From contig UCIA01000004.1 in the NCBI GenBank assembly GCA_900472295.1, forward strand, positions 62,001 through 126,000: a stretch of 64,000 nt of DNA. The letters run 5' to 3'. The number at the start of each line of letters is the position of its first letter. The first letter of the stretch is position 1. Positions 35,638 through 43,092 of the stretch are shown piece by piece. A program made the position numbers and the translations under genes. The DNA is from Hyphomicrobiales bacterium. Lineage in GTDB: Bacteria > Pseudomonadota > Alphaproteobacteria > Rhizobiales > Rhizobiaceae. The notes below the pieces were generated by a model. The model was given only the letters and a program-made list of their open reading frames with translations, made no database searches and was not told the origin of the DNA.

Positions 35638-37571
35638 GCCGCCTTGCTCCTGTCGAGCGCGCGGTATTCCTCGAGGCATGCGGGATTGGCAAGCGAAGCC
35701 ATGTTCTTCACCGGCTTGCCCTCGAGCGTCGTTCGCGCCGCACCTTCCACCCTCTTGCCGTTGAGCGTATAGGGCACGGCCCGCACCGCATGGATGCGAT
35801 GCGGCACGTGGCGCGGCGATGCGCCTTCACGAATGGCGCCGCGGATCTGCGCGGCGAACTCAGGCGTCAGCTCAAAACCGTCGTTGAGCTTGACGCAAAG
35901 CACGATCTCCTCGTCGCCTTCAACCGGCGCGCCGAAGACCAGGCAATCCTCGATCTCGGCAAAGTTTTCGCAGGCGGCGTAGATTTCGGCCGTGCCGATG
36001 CGCACGCCGCCGGGCTTCAACGTGGTGTCCGATCGACCATGGATGATCCCCGAGCCATGCGCTGTCATCTCCGCGACATCGCCATGCGTCCAGATTTCCC
36101 GGCGTGCCGCGAAATAGGTGGCGTGGTAGCGCGCGTCGCCGTCCTTTCCCCAGAATGTCAGCGGCATGGACGGGAACGGTTCGCTGCAGACCAGGTCGCC
36201 CTGCCTGCCTATGACCGGCGCATTGCGCTCGTCCATGACAGCCACCGCGAGGCCCAGCCCCTTCACTGTCAGTTCGCCACGGCGAACCGGATGGATCGGC
36301 GAACCCAGAAGGAAACAGCCGATGATCTCGGTGCCGCCCGAGATCGAGGCAAAGATCATGTCCTGCTTCACATGCGCGTAGACCCAGTCGAACTGGCTGG
36401 GCGAGACCGGCGCACCGGCCGAGAGCAGGGAGCGCAGCGAGGACAGGTCGTGCAGACGTCCCGGCGCGTAGCCTTCGGCGGCCAGCGTCGCCAGATATTT
36501 CGGGCTGGTGCCGAAATGCGTGACGCTTGCACGCTGCGCCATTGTCCACAGCGGACTGGGGTCGAGGCCATCAGCGGTCTTCAGGATCGGCGCGCCGTCA
36601 TAGAGCACCACAGCCGCGCCGCAGGCGAGACCCGAGATCAGCCAATGATACATCATCCAGGCCGTGTTGGTGTACCAACTCATGACGTCGCCGGGGCGGA
36701 CATCGCCATGCAGCAGATGCTCCTTCAGATGCTGGAGCAGCACGCCGCCGGTGCGGTGGACGATCGCCTTCGGCGCACCCGTGGTACCCGAGGTGTAAAG
36801 CACGTAGGCCGGATGATCGAAGGGCACGCGTTCAAAGGCCAGCGGAGCGTGTGCGCCGAAATCCTCGAAGGCGACAGCCGCCGGCATGGCGGGCTTATCG
36901 TCGCCGGTCAGCACCAGCGTGGTCACCGTCGGCATCGCCGCGACGATCTCGATTAGCCTGCCGGAGATGTCGTGTTCCTTGCCCGCATAGCGGTAGCGCG
37001 GTGCTGCGAACAACACCTTGACGCCGATCTGGCCGAGGCGGTCGACGATCGCCGCGGCGCCGAAATCGGGCGAGCAGGACGACCAGACAGCGCCGATCGA
37101 AAGCGTAGCCAGAAGCGCCACGAGGCCTTCGACCCGGTTGGGCAGAATGCCACCGACGCTGTCGCCCCTGACCACGCCGGCCGCGCGCAGCCCTTGCGCG
37201 GTGCTGGCGACGAGCCGACGCAACTCGCCAAGGGTGAAGGTGCGTAAATGGCCGCTCTCATCGGCCTCGATGAGCGCGACCCGATCATCGTCGCCGCGCA
37301 GCAGGTTTTCCGCGAGATTGAGCGATGCGTCCGGGAAAAACCGGCTCTGCGTCATCGGCGCCTGATCATCTCGCAGGAGAGAAATCGCACCGGGATCATC
37401 GATCACGCCGGCAAAATCCCAAACCGCCCGCCAAAACGCGCCGGGGTCACCGACGGACCAGCGATGCAGCGTCTCGTAGTCGCGCGGGTCGAAGCCGTTG
37501 GCCAGGCAAAAGCGCGCAAGGTTGGACGATTGGAACGCGGCTGGCGCCGGCGCCCAAAGCACGGATGACAT
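35634..37571 (-). CDS. Acetoacetyl-CoA synthetase-like acyl-CoA ligase
   Basis: The product is 645 residues, the acetoacetyl-CoA synthetase length. It has the N-terminal FCLANGFDPRDYETLHRWSV region, the AMP-binding P-loop YTSGTTGAPKAIVHR, GGTEI, and the C-terminal WTHGDVAEM and PYTLNGKRVE, where the Lys acts in adenylation. It activates acetoacetate or a related 3-oxo or branched acid with ATP and CoA. The start at 37571 has a GGGAGGA ribosome site; the frame extends 13 codons further. It leads a six-gene operon ending with the GntR gene. Confidence 0.9.
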   Translation of the reverse strand: MSSVLWAPAPAAFQSSNLARFCLANGFDPRDYETLHRWSVGDPGAFWRAVWDFAGVIDDPGAISLLRDDQAPMTQSRFFPDASLNLAENLLRGDDDRVALIEADESGHLRTFTLGELRRLVASTAQGLRAAGVVRGDSVGGILPNRVEGLVALLATLSIGAVWSSCSPDFGAAAIVDRLGQIGVKVLFAAPRYRYAGKEHDISGRLIEIVAAMPTVTTLVLTGDDKPAMPAAVAFEDFGAHAPLAFERVPFDHPAYVLYTSGTTGAPKAIVHRTGGVLLQHLKEHLLHGDVRPGDVMSWYTNTAWMMYHWLISGLACGAAVVLYDGAPILKTADGLDPSPLWTMAQRASVTHFGTSPKYLATLAAEGYAPGRLHDLSSLRSLLSAGAPVSPSQFDWVYAHVKQDMIFASISGGTEIIGCFLLGSPIHPVRRGELTVKGLGLAVAVMDERNAPVIGRQGDLVCSEPFPSMPLTFWGKDGDARYHATYFAARREIWTHGDVAEMTAHGSGIIHGRSDTTLKPGGVRIGTAEIYAACENFAEIEDCLVFGAPVEGDEEIVLCVKLNDGFELTPEFAAQIRGAIREGASPRHVPHRIHAVRAVPYTLNGKRVEGAARTTLEGKPVKNMASLANPACLEEYRALDRSKAA

Positions 37572-37635
37572 GGATTCCTCCCGGAATGCAGGCCGGCGCG
37601 AAGCCGTCATCTTGTCTGCATGTTACTTTCAGATT

Positions 37636-37651
37636 ATTGGTTATAACCAGA
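37636..37651. promoter_or_regulatory. GntR-type operator between ligase and thiolase genes
   Basis: ATTGGTTATAACCAGA matches 14 of 16 positions of the palindrome at 31409, with a perfect 12-bp core TGGTTATAACCA (37638-37649). It sits in the 131-base divergent promoter region between the ligase (minus) and the acetyl-CoA acetyltransferase (plus), so it can control both directions. It may also mediate autoregulation of the GntR gene. Confidence 0.7.
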
Positions 37652-37702
37652 ATGTCAAGCGGCGAACATGCCCTCTGTGCCGCACCAAGGGAGGACAGGA
37701 AA

Positions 37703-38887
37703 TTGCAGGATGCACTGTACATCGTCGCCGCCAACCGCACGCCGATCGGCAAGCTCAACGGCGCGCTCGCCGGCCTCTCCGCCGCGGAATTGGGCGGGCA
37801 GCTCATTCAGGCGATGATGGCCGAAACCGGGCTCGCGCCCGATGCCGTCAGCGAGGTGATCATGGGCCAGGTGCTGACCGGCGGCGCCGGGCAGAACCCG
37901 GCAAGGCAGGCATCGCTAAGGGCCGGCCTGCCGGTCAGTGTACCGGCCATGACGATCAACAAGGTATGCGGCGCCGGGCAGAAATCGATCCATCTTGCCG
38001 CTCAGGCCATTCGCTGCGGCGACGCCGATTGCATCATCGCCGGCGGCCAGGACTCGATGACATCCGCGCCGCATTTCATTCCAGGCATTCGCGGCGGCGC
38101 GCGCATGGGCGACCAGATTGTCAAGGATTCGATGATTACAGACGGGCTGTGGGACGCCTTCCATCAGGTCCATATGGGCGTCACGGTCGAGTCCCTGGCG
38201 CAGCGCTACCAGATCACGCGCGACGAGCAGGACCGTTTCGCGTTGCGGTCGCAGGAGAAAGCCGACGCCGCCATCCGCTCGGGAAGGTTCGAGGATGAGA
38301 TTGTCCCTGTCTTGGTAAAGACCAGGCAAGGCGATGTCGTCATCGACCGTGACGAGCATCCCAACCCCTCGACCACCCTCGAAGGACTTGGCCGGCTGAA
38401 GCCGGTCTTCGATCCGGCGGGGACAATCACCGCCGGCAACGCCTCCGGGCTCAACGATGGTGCTGCCGCCGTGCTGGTGATTTCGGAAAAGCGGATGAAC
38501 GAACTCGGGCTAAAGCCCCTCGCCCGCATCGCATCCTATGCTTCGGCGGGGGTCGAGCCGATGGACATGGGGTTGGGGCCCGTCGCGGCCTCACACCTTG
38601 CGCTGGAGAAGGCCGGCTGGCAGCCATCCGAGCTCGACGTCATGGAGATCAATGAGGCCTTTGCCGCGCAGGCCATCGCGGTCAACCGCGAGATGGGTTG
38701 GAACGAGGAGATTATCAACATCAGCGGCGGTGCCATCGCGCTCGGCCATCCGCTGGCCGGATCCGGCTGCCGCATCGTGGTGACGCTGCTCCACGAGATG
38801 ACGAGGCGCAACGCCCGCAAAGGCCTGGCCTCACTCTGCATCGGCGGCGGCCAGGGCGTGGCGATCTGCCTCGAACGATGGGGCTGA
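37703..38887 (+). CDS. Acetyl-CoA acetyltransferase (thiolase)
   Basis: The product is 394 residues, the classical length. Active-site pieces are complete: [10 protein letters not shown] (acyl-accepting Cys near 88), [24 protein letters not shown] (catalytic His) and CIGGGQG (second Cys). The start is a TTG at 37703, preceded by GGGAGGA seven bases away; no ATG gives a natural N-terminus because the family begins at [12 protein letters not shown]. It cleaves acetoacetyl-CoA to acetyl-CoA and thus completes the route from the neighbouring ligase. Confidence 0.93.
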   Translation: MQDALYIVAANRTPIGKLNGALAGLSAAELGGQLIQAMMAETGLAPDAVSEVIMGQVLTGGAGQNPARQASLRAGLPVSVPAMTINKVCGAGQKSIHLAAQAIRCGDADCIIAGGQDSMTSAPHFIPGIRGGARMGDQIVKDSMITDGLWDAFHQVHMGVTVESLAQRYQITRDEQDRFALRSQEKADAAIRSGRFEDEIVPVLVKTRQGDVVIDRDEHPNPSTTLEGLGRLKPVFDPAGTITAGNASGLNDGAAAVLVISEKRMNELGLKPLARIASYASAGVEPMDMGLGPVAASHLALEKAGWQPSELDVMEINEAFAAQAIAVNREMGWNEEIINISGGAIALGHPLAGSGCRIVVTLLHEMTRRNARKGLASLCIGGGQGVAICLERWG

Positions 38888-40013
38888 ACCTCTGCGCAGT
38901 TTTAGCCTGAGAAGCACTGGGCATGGTCTTGGCCACGCCGCCTACTAATTTCATGATCCGACGAACGGAAGCTTTGGGTCAACGGCAAAGCTCAACTCTA
39001 CGACCGACTTGAGGCGCAGAGCAGTCTAAGCTCGATCGCAAAACTGCTGATTGGAAAGCGCAGCAAAAACTGTACCGATCTTTGGCATGCGCCGAGCAGG
39101 CGCGTACTTCCGACCGTGCCGTGCGTCAAAGCGATTCAGCATGAACGGCGGTGAGTGAACGTGGTTAGTGACTGAGGAGCATCCAATACCGCCCCCAGAA
39201 CCCGCTCCTCACGTTCTCGGGCATGGAGAGTTTTGCAGTATCTTTCAACAAGATAGCTTACGGCGAGAGGAAGTTTCAGAAGCTGCATAGCAGGAGTGAT
39301 TCCAGACCCATCTGATGTTGGCCTACCAGCCTAGCGATCGCTCAGATTCGGAAGAACCTTGGCGATTCCGCCGCTCGTTCAGGCTTTCTGCTGCTCGATC
39401 ATGAGATGGCGGAGCTCTGCCAAGAGTTGCCATGGCACAAGTTTCACCTGGAGATTTCCGAGGACTGTGTAGCAGCGCTCCCCTGACGGGTTGCTGGTCC
39501 GTATCGCGCCCGTCAACCTTCTTGGCGATCCAAACCTGCCGCGGCGGTGCGATCTCCCATGTCGTTGGGGAACGCTTCAGGGGCGATCACGTCCGAGCTC
39601 AGCATGGCTTCAAGGATACGCGATTTCAACTACTTAGATGCGGAACCCCTAGCGGGGGCTATCACGGATCTATTTCGCGGAACAGGGAGTTTTAGCCTCG
39701 TTCGGCTTAGGTTCTCTTGCTGCGTGGCAAGCAGGCTGACTGCATGATCGGCGCTTGTCAACGGATGCGCCCCTAGCTGGCCTAGGTCTAATTCTCGTCG
39801 AGACCCTTCTCCTCGATTTGGGAGAGACACTTCCAGGGGAGGAGGTCCCCGGGCAAGTTTGGTGGCAGCTTGTTTAACGAGGGCCAGATTTTTGAAGCCA
39901 TTGCGCAGTTAGTTTTTTCTTGTGCAGGAGCATCCGGATTGTAGCTTGCCCCTATATCATTCGGCAGGGGCAGTTCGCGAGGTGACCGCCAGCATGTTAA
40001 CCAAGGACCAATC
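38888..40013. other. Decayed region of about 1.1 kb
   Basis: The base composition is lower in GC and the codon pattern is irregular compared with the flanking genes. Short open frames are present on both strands, none above about 90 codons, and none resembles a family I can name. The region looks like broken-down gene or mobile-element DNA, but no terminal repeats or transposase motif are seen. The last part must carry the promoter of the aminotransferase gene at 40014. Confidence 0.5.
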
Positions 40014-41081
40014 ATGCCCCTGAAATCAGCGGCCCATGTGCAGGCTATGTCTGCCTTCGCACTGGCGAATCTCGGCGGCCATGACTGGCCAACCCTGGCC
40101 CAGAACGAAAGCGCCTTTCCGCCTAGCCCCAGAGCAATCGCTGCTGGCCAGGACGCGATTGCCCGCAGCCATCTCTATCCCGACCCGGACTGGACGGAAC
40201 TGCGCGAAGCGATCGCGCAAGCCTATGGTGTCGAGCCTGATTTGACCTTGTGCGGCGCCGGCTCGATGGATCTGATAAGCTGCACCATCGCGGCGTTCGC
40301 GGGGCCGGGCGAAGAGGTACTGGGCACCTCCTATGCCTATAATTTCGTCGCCTCGGCGGCGGCCCGCACCGGAGCTGTCTACGTCAAGGCCGTGGAACAG
40401 GATTTCGCCGTTTCGGTCGACAACATTCTCGCCGCCGTCACCCCGGCAACACGGATCGTCTTCGTCTGCAATCCCGGAAATCCGACCGGCACCGTCATCC
40501 GCAACGCCGAATTGCTGCGCTTGCGCGCCGGCTTGCGCGGGGATGTGCTGCTGGTGATCGACCAGGCCTATGGCGAGTTCGACGATGAGGACCCGCGGCC
40601 TGTCTTCGCGCTTGTCGCGCGCGGCGATACCGTCGTGCTGCGCACGCTTTCCAAAGCCTATGGCCTGGCGGGCGCGCGCGTCGGCTGGGGATTGTTTGCA
40701 CCGTCGGTCGCGGCCGAGCTGCGCAAGATGCAGAACTCCAACCAGGTCACGACGGCAAGCCTGGCAATGGCCGTCGCGGCCGTGCGCGACCAGGCCTATA
40801 TGCGTGAAACGGTGGCCCGGACGGCCGGCATCCGTGATCGGTTTGCGCATGATCTGCGGTCTGCCGGCTACCATGTTCCCGAGAGCCGCACGAATTTCGT
40901 GCTGATCGGCTTCTCCAGCACAGAAGCCGCGCAGGCAGCCGAGAAAACCTTGCGCGGCGCCGATATCATCGTGCGCGGCCTCAGCGGTTACGGCCTCACC
41001 GACTGTTTGCGCGCGACGGTCGGCCCACAAGAGATAATGGACCGGGCACTGCGCATTCTGATCAACCTGCGCAGCGCATAG
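40014..41081 (+). CDS. HisC-like pyridoxal-phosphate aminotransferase
   Basis: The product is 355 residues of fold type I, in the histidinol-phosphate aminotransferase (HisC) group. It shows the substrate opening AQNESAFPPSP, FVCNPGNPTG, the Asp-Tyr in VIDQAYGEF and the cofactor Lys in TLSKAYGLAGARVG. It is probably a catabolic relative rather than a His biosynthesis gene, since no other his genes are near. It is followed after 41 bases by a PuuE-like gene. The start MPLKSA is preferred, although no strong ribosome site is apparent. Confidence 0.88.
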   Translation: MPLKSAAHVQAMSAFALANLGGHDWPTLAQNESAFPPSPRAIAAGQDAIARSHLYPDPDWTELREAIAQAYGVEPDLTLCGAGSMDLISCTIAAFAGPGEEVLGTSYAYNFVASAAARTGAVYVKAVEQDFAVSVDNILAAVTPATRIVFVCNPGNPTGTVIRNAELLRLRAGLRGDVLLVIDQAYGEFDDEDPRPVFALVARGDTVVLRTLSKAYGLAGARVGWGLFAPSVAAELRKMQNSNQVTTASLAMAVAAVRDQAYMRETVARTAGIRDRFAHDLRSAGYHVPESRTNFVLIGFSSTEAAQAAEKTLRGADIIVRGLSGYGLTDCLRATVGPQEIMDRALRILINLRSA

Positions 41082-41122
41082 ATCCGGCGACCCAATGTTC
41101 AGCATACAGAGGAGAGTCGAGA

Positions 41123-42028
41123 ATGCCGTATTTGCCCGCCCGTGATTTCATCGGCTATGGCGACAAGCCTCCCGCCGCTGAGTGGCCGGGCGGCGCCAAG
41201 CTGGCGCTCAACATCGTCGTCAACTACGAGGAAGGCGCCGAATACAGCATCGGCGAAGGCGACGGCGTCTCCGAGGCGATCCTGTCGGATCTTGCCGTAT
41301 CCCCGGCGATGCCGGGTCTGCGCAACCGCAACATGGAATCGCTCTACGAATACGGTTCACGCGTCGGCGTCTGGCGGCTGTTGTCACTGTTTCAGGACAA
41401 GGAGATCATCCCGACTTTTTACGTGGTGGGGCGCGCGCTCGAGCTCAATCCGGCGGCCGGCAAGGCAATCGCGGCGCTGGGCAGTGACATTGTCTGCCAT
41501 GGCTGGCGCTGGATCGACTACGCACCGCTGAGCGAGGATGAGGAACGCCAGCATATCGCGATGACCGTCGATACCGTCCAGCGCCTGAGCGGCATTCGCC
41601 CGCTTGGCTGGTACACAGGCCGGCCCAGCCTCAACACAAGGCGGCTGGTGGCCGAACATGGCGGCTTCCTCTACGATTGCGACGACTACAATGACGACCT
41701 GCCGTATTTCGTCGATGTCGATGCCAAGCGGCATCTGGTCGTGCCGCATAGTTTCGACAACAATGACAGCCGGTTCTCGCGTGGCTCGGGACTGGAGACC
41801 GGCAGCCAGTTCTTCGAATATGTCAGCGATGGCGTGGACTGGCTTCTGGCTGAAGGCGAGAAGACACCGCGCATGATGACAGTGTCGCTGCACTGCCGGC
41901 TGGCCGCCAGACCCGGCCGCATGATCGGACTCGCCCGCTTCCTCGACAAGATCAAGGCCAATCCAGACATCTGGATCTGCCGCCGCTCCGACCTTGCCCA
42001 GCATTGGCTGGACCAATTCGACGGCTGA
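41123..42028 (+). CDS. Polysaccharide deacetylase-fold protein (PuuE-like)
   Basis: The product is 301 residues, the size of PuuE allantoinases and related cyclic imidase-like enzymes. The N-terminal FIGYGDKPPAAEWPGGAKLA, NYEEGAEYSIGEGD, HGWRWIDY and GWYTGRPS are hallmarks of the PuuE branch of the NodB fold. It probably hydrolyses a cyclic amide such as allantoin. No other purine-degradation gene is close, so its substrate is open. It shares a probable transcript with the aminotransferase. Confidence 0.85.
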   Translation: MPYLPARDFIGYGDKPPAAEWPGGAKLALNIVVNYEEGAEYSIGEGDGVSEAILSDLAVSPAMPGLRNRNMESLYEYGSRVGVWRLLSLFQDKEIIPTFYVVGRALELNPAAGKAIAALGSDIVCHGWRWIDYAPLSEDEERQHIAMTVDTVQRLSGIRPLGWYTGRPSLNTRRLVAEHGGFLYDCDDYNDDLPYFVDVDAKRHLVVPHSFDNNDSRFSRGSGLETGSQFFEYVSDGVDWLLAEGEKTPRMMTVSLHCRLAARPGRMIGLARFLDKIKANPDIWICRRSDLAQHWLDQFDG

Positions 42029-42077
42029 TCAGCCGGACGGAACGGGCGAAGCCTTCACCCGTCCGCCAGGGGACGTT

Positions 42078-42980
42078 CTATTTGTTTGGCACCTCGTAGA
42101 CCTTGCCGTGCCAGGGTGCAGCGTCGATCTGGTCGAGCGCCATCACATAGAGCACCTTCTCGTCCGGTCCGAAGGCGAAGTTCGGCATGGATGGCGACGG
42201 CACTGAAAGCGTGCGCAGCAGCTTCGCGTCCTTGTCGACGACGAGGATCTTGCCTGGCGCATCGAGCGAGCGCGGGCTCTGGCCGATATACATCTCTCCG
42301 GCCTTGTCCATCTTGATGCCGTCGGGCCAGATATGCGGCTGGTTCGGGAACAGATCGTCGAGGCGCAGGAAGACGCGGCGGTTGCTCAGCCTGTGATCAG
42401 ACTGGACGTCGAACTCGATGATCCTGTTATCCTCGGTCTCGACCAGATACAGGATTTTTCCGTCGTTCGACATGACGAGGCCATTGGCATTGTGCAGGTC
42501 GCTGGCAACCTTCCTTACGCTGCTGTCCTTGCCGATGTAGTAGGCCGAGGCGTCGATCAGCGCTCCGCCCTTGCCCGATGCAGTGAAATAGATGCCGCCA
42601 TCCTTGTCGGGCGCGAAGTCATTCGGTCCGCTGAACGGATTGCCGTCCGTGTCCTTGTCATAGGCCGGCAGCGTCTTGCCGTCGGCGGAGATGCGGCCAA
42701 TCGAGTTGCTGTCGTAGCAGGTGACAAGAAACTCGCCAGTGGTCGTCGGCAACACCGCTGAAGGGCCACAACCATCCATCTTCCAGAAGATTTCGTTCTT
42801 CTTGCCATCCCATACGGTCACCGTGCCGCGGCCATATTCGACGTAGAAGAGCTTGTCCTGATACCAGATCGGACCTTCGGCGAACCACGCGTCTTCATTG
42901 ATGCCCTTGACGTCTCCCGCGTGCGCGGAAGATGTGAGGGTCAGGGCAAACAGGGTGCCCAGCAGATACTTTTTGATCAT
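42078..42980 (-). CDS. SMP-30/gluconolactonase-like exported protein
   Basis: The product is 300 residues. A Sec signal (MIKKYLLGTLFALTLTSSAHA) gives a periplasmic protein. The mature part is a six-bladed propeller of the SMP-30/Gluconolaconase/LRE family, with a WFAEGPIW opening, SGPNDFAPDKDG, NANGLVMSND and WPDGIKMDK. The start at 42980 has an AAGGGA ribosome site. It follows the dehydrogenase gene on the same strand, so it may act on a lactone or enol ester formed during that catabolism; that is inference. Confidence 0.85.
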   Translation of the reverse strand: MIKKYLLGTLFALTLTSSAHAGDVKGINEDAWFAEGPIWYQDKLFYVEYGRGTVTVWDGKKNEIFWKMDGCGPSAVLPTTTGEFLVTCYDSNSIGRISADGKTLPAYDKDTDGNPFSGPNDFAPDKDGGIYFTASGKGGALIDASAYYIGKDSSVRKVASDLHNANGLVMSNDGKILYLVETEDNRIIEFDVQSDHRLSNRRVFLRLDDLFPNQPHIWPDGIKMDKAGEMYIGQSPRSLDAPGKILVVDKDAKLLRTLSVPSPSMPNFAFGPDEKVLYVMALDQIDAAPWHGKVYEVPNK

Positions 42981-43025
42981 GCGATTCCCTTCGTTTCCAG
43001 GTGGTCGATCTTCCTCGTTCAGCTT

Positions 43026-43046
43026 CGCCGGCGTCTCCGGCCGGCG
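43026..43046. other. Short GC-rich stem-loop between dehydrogenase and SMP-30 genes
   Basis: Arms CGCCGGC and GCCGGCG are separated by 7 bases in the 112-base spacer. There is no T-run. It could be an RNA-stabilising hairpin. Confidence 0.4.
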
Positions 43047-43092
43047 ACGGTTTTCATCCGTTGGTTCATTGGGCGAGCGGATGGCCGAGCTT

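Noticed and set aside
35202..36956. A 584-codon open frame on the plus strand
   Set aside because: It is antisense to the ligase and thiolase-like genes and crosses the junction between them.
39432..39695. Open frame of 87 codons in the decayed region
   Set aside because: It has no ribosome site and no recognisable family, and its codon use differs from that of the neighbouring genes.
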